Of a stretch of DNA of 64,000 bases, positions 56,901-64,000 are shown in pieces. Below the pieces are notes generated by a model. It was not told where the DNA came from. It did no database searches and saw only the letters and a list, made by a program, of their open reading frames with translations. The DNA is taken from positions 27,714,001-27,778,000 of the forward strand of contig OU612065.1 of NCBI GenBank assembly GCA_914767715.1, in the 5' to 3' direction. A program made the translations under genes and the position numbers. Origin of the DNA: Membranipora membranacea (taxonomy: Eukaryota; Bryozoa; Gymnolaemata; Cheilostomatida; Membraniporidae). The first letter of the stretch is position 1. Each line of letters begins with the position of its first letter.

Positions 56901-59900
56901 GAAAGGATAAGGATTACCTATCTCAAGCATTGTTCCAAAATGGGGAAATTTCAGAGTCAGCTCATAGCATATATCTGTAATAGTTGTCAATTTTTGTGGT
57001 TTAAATTTTCCTTAAATGTTTGACAGACATCAGAAGCGAGAGGAATAAAGAGAATCGAACATCAGCACGAGGAGATCATAACTCCTCAACTTCATCGGTA
57101 GAATCAAAGAGAACAGTACCAAGGTCTCCTCGTATGTCTCCAAGATTATCTCCTCGTCTTTCTAAAGGTTAGTCATGATTCGAACAGTAGATTGCATTGT
57201 TGTAACTTACCAATTTTAAATCGGTCACCACTACAAAAGATAAAATCCTGACACCAATTCCCTAACCTGTATAGACAAACTTACTGAAACATATATATAT
57301 TATTATATCAATTACAGGTGCTAAGAATAAGGATGAAAGCAGCAGTAAAGGTAAGTCTGTCATGACATATTAGTAATCCCAGGTCTCTATCCTGATTCTC
57401 ATACTGTATTGTTTATGTTTTGACAAGATTACATGTTATAGTTAGCCCAAAATATTATTTTTGAGTATAGGAAGCACAATATTACATCCGTAAATAATGT
57501 ACTTGAATATCAATAAACATCCACACCTCACAACAATATCGGTCATATTCACCTTAACTTTTATCACTAAAATGCACTGGGTACAATTTTTTTGTTTTAA
57601 TTTATCATCTTGAATATGTTATGATTTCAAAATTTTAGATAAATTTGGTTCACAAGCTTCACTTCGATCTGTGGACAGTTTGAAAGGTATGTGATATTAT
57701 ATGGTATAATATATGTGATATATGATAATGTTGTAAAAAAATCATTTGCTTGTTGTAATAATTCTGGAGTTACCCTGTCTACATCAAGGAGGGGCTGATT
57801 CCAAGGGCGGATCCACTTCATTCAGTTAATGGTCAAGAAAATATTTGTTGTGTATCCTGTTACGTTAAACTAACAATAACAATATCTTCTTTGTTAAAGG
57901 TTTCCTCTTTTCTATATTTAGATTGTGTTAATTTATTATTTTCAACCCTTTTTGATAATTTCTATACACTCTATCCTCGTATCACTCCATTATTTCCGGC
58001 GCACAGAGCAAAGGGTTAATAAGACGACGCCTCTTCAAAAACATGCTGAAAAGAGTTCAAAACCTCCTCTCAAGCCGTCACCCATCAAGACCAACACCGA
58101 GAAAAATAGTGACAACTCAAAATCTACCAACACTGATGATGATGACATCATGACAACGGAATCTAAGATGAAAGCAACTCAGCCGAAAAGAAAAAAAGAG
58201 GAGAAATGTAAACAGCTTGCTTATACTTGTTCTCTCTGTCTCTCTTTACTGTAGTTTAGTGGTGTTGCTTTTCACCCACATGTCACATTACTCAATAACG
58301 ATTGGTTCTTTCTCACACTCATACTGATTAACAGTGTATACCCGCTGTGTTTCTATGCACTATGGTAGCTTAGAAAAGTCACTTCAAATAATTGATCCAG
58401 GTGGTAGATATATATATATAGAAGCTATCAAGATTGTCTGTTTCTGTCCATATTGTAGAATGAGTAGACACAGGATTAGTACATTTTATCTCCACATCAT
58501 TATTGCTGTATGACTGGGACTGCTATGGACAAGGATTTCTCAACACGTTGATTTTTGCTGAGCTGCCTTAAAAGCTATGTTATGTTGTAGATACTATATC
58601 CAGTTCGGATGAGAGAACACCGCAGCCCAGACCTCGAGTTTCTAGTCTTGATAAAAAATCTACCTCGAATAATAATCATTCATTAGCAGGTGAACTGTTC
58701 CACCCTTTATAGTGGCTGCCCAGCATAAGCTAGACTAACCTTCCTTCTCAGCATCGATCTTACCTAGATATACACTAATAATTTAGTCTGAATTTGACTG
58801 TAGCTGCTTATATTTATGCTTAGATTTCTAGAATCTGTCAAACAACCTGTGTCTTTTCCAGACATATTTTTAATCAAGTTAACAATTCTGCCCAATACCA
58901 AAACAATCCCTTCCTATTGGCACACTTAGTGACTTACGCCGATAGTTAAGCTTTATCGAGGGCACAGTTACACCTTGTGTATTTTTAGATCTAAATTCTG
59001 CATATCCTGTATTCTCCATATGGAATCATGTAACAATTTAAATGCTGTCGACAGTTGTTTATATTTGAGGTGATTCATCAATTGACTAGTAGAATAACAT
59101 TCAATTACTTCGATGTGATATCTTGTATCTGATTTCTTGTTTATCAGTATAATTTTTATATTTTAGATGATTCATCGAAGCCTGCGCCTGCTCCAAGACG
59201 TGTGAGCAGACAAGAGGCTCCTAAACAGGCCGTGTCAACACTGAATCTGAAACTCCCAACTCCTAAAAAACTAAACGTGAGTTTGGAAAATTATCACCTC
59301 TACTTCCTGCTCCATCTATATTATAATTAACTAAGTGTAACTCTTGGAAGTCATATTTTCACATCTGTCCCATCTATAGGATGTTTTATCCATCAAGCTC
59401 CCACTGTAGATACGCCCTACTGGTAATGTTACGCCCTACTGGTAATGTTACCCCCTACTGGTAATGTTACGCATGAAATTACTTGACCATATTTATGGCA
59501 TATTCGCACTTTTTTGTGACAAACTATAATTTGAATGTGAAGTTGTTCTTGATGAAAACTTTGACTCGCATGCTCAATTTTTTTTTGTTGGACAATCTCA
59601 AAAACATGACACAAGTTATCAATTTGGGAAAAGTAGAATAACTAAAGCATTGAACTCTACAATCCACTATATACTTCTTATATTTAGTGAACAAATACAA
59701 GAAAGATGATCAGTTTAATAGTAATATCTTTGGTACCGTATGTGTGGGTTTTCCTTATCATGGATCATAAAGCTTGAGATATTCTTGTTTAACACAAAGT
59801 GTCCAAGTTCCTAAAATGAATGGGATTGCAATACACCGTAGTATTTAAGTTTAAAGAGAATTACGCATGGCATTATTTTGTAGAGTTGGACAGAAATTAA

Positions 59901-62900
59901 GAGAAGAGGTATATTTTATCTGGATGAGACTGGTGAGATATCCAGTACACAGTATTCACTCATAGTCTCTGAATCTACAAGTGTATGGCTTACTATCTCA
60001 CCCGCCCCCTCTCAGTCTACAGCTGCCCCACCTCGACCTGTAGATATGTGTGTGATGGTACTGAGGAGTAAACCTGACAGAAGTGGCAACAATCTCGTTA
60101 CTTACACAGAAAAACGCGACACCGCAGGAGTGAGTACAAATTATAGTTTTCAGATATGGGGACTGTTCAAGCTCTTGAGCATACCTTTTTTTACCTTCTC
60201 ATAATAGGTGGACTGATCCAGTTTATCAATTTGTATAAATGTCCTGCAAACTAGTTTTAACAGCCGGGGTTCGATTATCAAAGTGCTACTACTGGCTATT
60301 AAGTTTGAGTTCTTACACAACCTGCAAGTTGATCTACATTATTTCCTTTACTTTGAACTAATTTCCCAAAGTGGTTAAATTTACTTAGAGACCACAAGGC
60401 AGGCGGCAGATGAACCAGAAGTAAACCAGAAGTAAACCACCAGTTTATACATTTCTGATGTGAATCTCTTGTGTAGTCAAGCGATGGGATGCTTACTTAG
60501 GCTCACAATTCTTTTAGAGGTTGGATTGTAACTTAAAATAAAAACAGCACTGTATTGCGATATCCATGTTCAAAAATAATTATGATAATGAGAGATGATT
60601 AATGTGCATTAGCAGCCAGACTGGCGTGTTGCATAACGAGGTTGAAGTTTTTTGTGGTTAGATTTTTCTCAGATACAATCTACCTGCCAAGTATTAATTA
60701 ACAATCGCAGCCTTTAGTGTCGCCTCATATAAAAAACAACAAGGCTAACTTTATCTTGTGATGTCACCTCAGACTGAAGCATTTCAAATGGTGGAAAATA
60801 AAGACACTGCCTGTGATGTAATGTCAGAGATTGATTGTATCTTTGCTCTGATCCTCTTTTATCTATAACATAAGTCATCTGCCTTGATCACCATTGACTA
60901 AATTAGCTTAGGTTGGTTCTTTGTTGAGGTCAAATTTATCAATCCTCTTTTACAAAAATTGTATTTTACTTGCTTTTAATAAAAATAATGATGAAAATAA
61001 CAATATTAATGTTCGTCATGACTGACTAAGATTGCTCCTGTAATAAAATGCCACATAGGAAGGATTATGATCTGTCACCGAACTAGATTCCGAGTCTAAT
61101 GACTGAGAAACTAAAAACTCATTGGCTAGTGTCAGCCGTAAACGACTTGGAGCCAGCAACCTCATACACGGATTTGCACTGTGATCTCCATTATGTTGAG
61201 ACCTAATTCTAAATAAGTTATCATATTGGATAGGATTCGAACCCAAAGCTGATCGGTGTAGAGGCCCAATATACCTGAAATCTGGTGGCATTCCGTTCTG
61301 TCATCTAGGATTCATTCCTATCTTGATTTATATCCATCAGTTTTTTGTATTCATTGTCAATATGAATACTATGTATTCCACAGATGTATGGTGTGAGGTG
61401 TGATCTTGAGCCAGGTAAGTACACGGTACTGGCATTCACATCAGGCTGTGGTCTCCCTCTCTCAAAATCATCATCAGAAGCTCAGAAAAAGCTGGTGAAG
61501 AAGAAAGGAGGCTCCGCAGATCAATACACTCTTACTAAAGAGTTCAAGTTAGTCATATATTTTTAACCTTTTATTTCATTCTAATCCCTATGACTGCCCT
61601 TTTAGATGGGCCTCCATGAGCTAAGGAAGGGCAGCTCACGTGGGGTAGTAACCCTAATCCCTTTCCATCAACTCAAATACGGGACGGTGTGAAAGTATCG
61701 ACACTGTATTTTGGCTCTTGACCATGAACCACATGTAATTTCCCCAAAACTGATGAATGAAGAACTTGGGGTATTAGATTGACTCCCCCCCCCCCCATAA
61801 TGTTGGCTGCGACTCCCCCCCACCCCACAGTCTCCCCGTCCATTCAAAAGAGTCAGGACTGACACACACACAGGATTTCATTGATACCCAGCACAGTGTT
61901 ATATAATAATCAGGAAGGAAATGATTAAGCATTTATCAGTACCAAGGGGTAACTGTTACTCCTTGCCAGCACTAGTTGGTATTTTGAACAGTCCTATTTG
62001 TGACTTCATAAACAGACATATTGAATAACCAAAATGAAAGATATGCATAAAAATCCAATCAAGACATCCTGCATGAGTAATGCTAGTCATTGCCTAATGA
62101 CTTAATCTTCATTTTATGGCAAAAATAAACTGCAAATTTGAATTATGAAAATTTGTGTTAGGGAGGATCCAAATTTTTCAAATTACTCAATTTCTCTGAA
62201 CGCAATATCATTACTTTAAATGCCAATTAATAAGCAGTGACGTTTGGTAGGGTACTCTAGTTGCTTGTGTATATAATGAACAAATTGTAATTTTCTTTAG
62301 ATTAGAATTTGTAGATGACAGAATATTGATACGCAAAATAATATCAACCATAGATGTTTATAAATTTATGTATTAAACCTACTTGGAAGTGCCTGGCAAT
62401 GTTCCAGTGCTCAATGACAAACACAAATTTCTGAAATTACTTTTGACATAACTCAATTAATTTAAGCGTTTATTTCGCCCCCAAATCAATCTCTCTTCAA
62501 CAGAGGGCAGTCAGAGCAGACTTAGGTCATTCACTCTATATCCTCTTCTCCAGGTGCAACATACTATGTTCCTGTGATAATGAAGATCAAAATGTCCTAC
62601 ATACACCATTGGTTTAATATTTAACGTCCATGTAAGAGATAGTGAGAACGTGTAAAATGTTCACTTCGCTAAATTGTGGCTCGTTTCTCCCAGGCACTTA
62701 TCTTAACTCCTTCAATAATATAAATTTTAGTATTATACCATTTGTCGGTTAAACAAAAAGTTGGTAAAAATCACAAGGTTCTGTCTCAGACCAAAATCTG
62801 AGAAATAAAGGTGCCTTAAGGGCACGGCCGCAGTATTCGGCGCCAAAGTGCTCTCAGTTTGCAGGCAGGTCAAAGCTCACCTGGGGCACAGAGCCAAGTA

Positions 62901-63511
62901 GTTAGTAGACCGCAAAAATATTCGAACTCAGGACCGCTAACATATAAGTGTTACAGGTCAGGCACTCTAACAATCTAAGCTAGCTCCCAGTTTATGCTGG
63001 GTTATGATACCTCTGCCTGTGCTGATCATTGTCACCATTTATTTGGCTGGGGAAACAAAAAAATAGATATCTAAGCAAGGTAAAAGCGTTTTGTTATAAT
63101 CATTGGATTAAGCCTAATCCTATTACTGGTAGTTATTATTATTAGAAACTTATTAATGGATCTACTGACAGTAATTAAGATCTTTCAAAGTAAAAGCTTA
63201 CAAGTGAGTGATGGAGTTTTCCCGTGGGGGGGGAGGCAAAGTCTGGGAACTAGGAATTTTGTGGTAGACTGATACTAAAATAGTTATTCATTCCAGAATG
63301 TTGCCATTGCTGTTATTTATATCATGATATAGCGCTTATAATTATATATTGAGAGTAGATGATTATACTATGTTTAGATATGTGCTGACAGACATATATA
63401 ACATGGTGGATACAGACATGAATGGTTTACTCAGTAGAGAAGAGTTTAGTATGTACAGCATGAGAACAGGTGAAGAAGAGGTTGGAGATGATGAATGGAA
63501 TGTCGTCAAAG
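53925..63511 (+). CDS. EFCAB7: EF-hand calcium-binding domain protein 7 (3'-partial, 14 exons visible)
   Basis: EFCAB7 tethers the EVC-EVC2 complex at the base of primary cilia and supports Hedgehog signalling. Exons: 53925-54198, 55313-55378, 55576-55721, 55897-55983, 56521-56665, 57027-57167, 57318-57350, 57639-57686, 58007-58207, 58591-58689, 59167-59276, 59884-60129, 61384-61547, 63378-63511; all phases agree over 631 codons. CKAAFIAVVKGS and ALQNTGRNPTQ match remembered human EFCAB7. Two canonical EF loops, DINGDGYLSHSE and DENRDGKLDYKE, are followed by a long Ser/Lys/Pro-rich linker (exons 5-11). Then come FYLDETGEISSTQYS and LTKEFK, and a third loop DTDMNGLLSREE. Human EFCAB7 is about 630 residues in total, so the linker here is expanded and the C-terminus lies beyond the window. 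A possible next acceptor (GGAGCAG) ends at 63995. Confidence 0.92.
54199..55312 (+). other. EFCAB7: EFCAB7 intron 1
   Basis: A 1.1-kb intron. I see no repeat, RNA or coding homology in it. Confidence 0.6.
56689..56868 (+). repeat. 18-bp minisatellite, 10 units, in EFCAB7 intron 5
   Basis: The unit GCTAGGATAGATACTAGT is repeated exactly ten times with one variant base (unit two has ACCAGT). It begins 23 bp after the GTGAGT donor of exon 5. The unit is a multiple of three and stays open in the exon frame as repeated ARIDTS, ending at a TAG (56878-56880). Confidence 0.95.
59411..59472. repeat. 19-bp tandem repeat, three units
   Basis: TACGCCCTACTGGTAATGT is repeated three times with one change (TACCCC in the third) in EFCAB7 intron 11. 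Confidence 0.9.
60130..61383 (+). other. EFCAB7: EFCAB7 intron 12
   Basis: A 1.25-kb intron. A minus-strand B-box-like TTGGGTTCGAATCC lies near 61235, possibly part of a SINE remnant, but no convincing A-box accompanies it. Otherwise nothing is identifiable. Confidence 0.5.
61548..63377 (+). other. EFCAB7: EFCAB7 intron 13
   Basis: A 1.8-kb intron with a run of nine or more C bases (near 61786), a short repeat near 61940-61975 shared with 53311-53352, and a minus-strand tRNA-derived element at 62821-62992. The remainder is AT-rich and featureless. Confidence 0.6.
62821..62992 (-). mobile_element. tRNA-derived SINE-like element, minus strand
   Basis: Read on the minus strand, GGGAGCTAGCTTAGATTGTT gives a tRNA D-arm with an A-box, GCCTGACCTGTAACAC follows like an anticodon stem and loop, and GAGTTCGAATATT gives a B-box at the right spacing. 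A non-tRNA body follows down to about 62821. It differs from the SINE-like element at 38329, so at least two tRNA-derived families are present. Confidence 0.65.
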
Positions 63512-63865
63512 GTGAGTAAACAGTTTTCATCTGATTAGTTTAGTATACCAGCACTGAATTAAATCTTCTCATGAAATGGAAACATCAACATAACCTTATA
63601 CAGTTAGAACACTCAACCAGGAACAGATCTGACATTGATATGATTGGCTGTCCCTACTATCATGAATAATATAGCCTGGGAAATAGTCTTGTTCACAAAA
63701 CTGCAAACAGTTATAAATTGCCTTCAATGTCATTGATTTGGGCTTTCCTAGAATGCTACTAGGGACTGGCTACTTTTGCAAACCCATTGTTTGGCAAAAG
63801 AAAGCTAATGATACTATTCCAGATATGGAATTCAGTGTATACCAGTAACATCATGTGTCATGTAA

Positions 63866-63899
63866 TCACATAGAAAAGATATATCCTTACTCTGTGATA
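63866..63899. repeat. Palindromic repeat copy b
   Basis: ATCACATAGAAAAGATAT followed by ATCCTTACTCTGTGAT is a diverged copy of the palindrome at 41031-41063, in the region after the last visible EFCAB7 exon. Confidence 0.6.
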
Positions 63900-64000
63900 T
63901 AATCTGGCAACTGTTGCTACCACTACAAATACTCACTGTGTCACCATAACATACCAAATTGTTATTTTTTCACTGCTCCTCTGCCTCTGGAGCAGAGTGG

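Overview
This window is invertebrate animal nuclear DNA. It is AT-rich and gene-dense, with genes split by GT-AG introns and interrupted by foldback and palindromic mobile elements, tRNA-derived SINE-like pieces and a dead LINE. The gene content (axonemal dynein, caspase, TRIC channel, EFCAB7, FAM216) is metazoan. I cannot name the phylum from sequence alone.

Layout. (1) 180-38084, plus strand: 63 exons of the inner-arm axonemal dynein heavy chain DNAH10, from within the tail domain to the stop codon. The start lies left of the window. Every exon junction I placed keeps the reading frame, giving about 3,820 residues with all six AAA modules, the stalk and the C-terminal domain. (2) 16717-18998, minus strand: a two-exon caspase of 406 residues lying wholly inside the DNAH10 intron that splits AAA1 between its Walker A and Walker B exons. 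(3) 39937-47138, plus strand: a 13-exon gene of 538 residues whose core matches the FAM216 family and whose second half is charged and serine-rich. (4) 48150-53522, minus strand: a complete five-exon TRIC cation channel (TMEM38 family, 275 residues), convergent with gene 3. (5) 53925 to past the right edge, plus strand: EFCAB7, an EF-hand protein of the ciliary Hedgehog machinery, head to head with TMEM38 across about 400 bp.

Introns and intergenic DNA hold most of the unexplained structure: a 2.4-kb foldback element with long arms full of a 10-bp motif (11541-13940), a 630-bp inverted-repeat element (15166-15797), a 285-bp near-perfect palindrome beside the caspase promoter (19182-19466), several families of short hairpins, a fragment matching the 5' end of U2 snRNA, and an in-frame 18-bp minisatellite directly after an EFCAB7 splice donor.

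Functionally, DNAH10 and EFCAB7 are ciliary proteins and FAM216 members are suspected to be, so the window may be a loose cilia neighbourhood. The caspase and the TRIC channel are unrelated neighbours. I found no bacterial operon, CRISPR array, virus or intact transposase.
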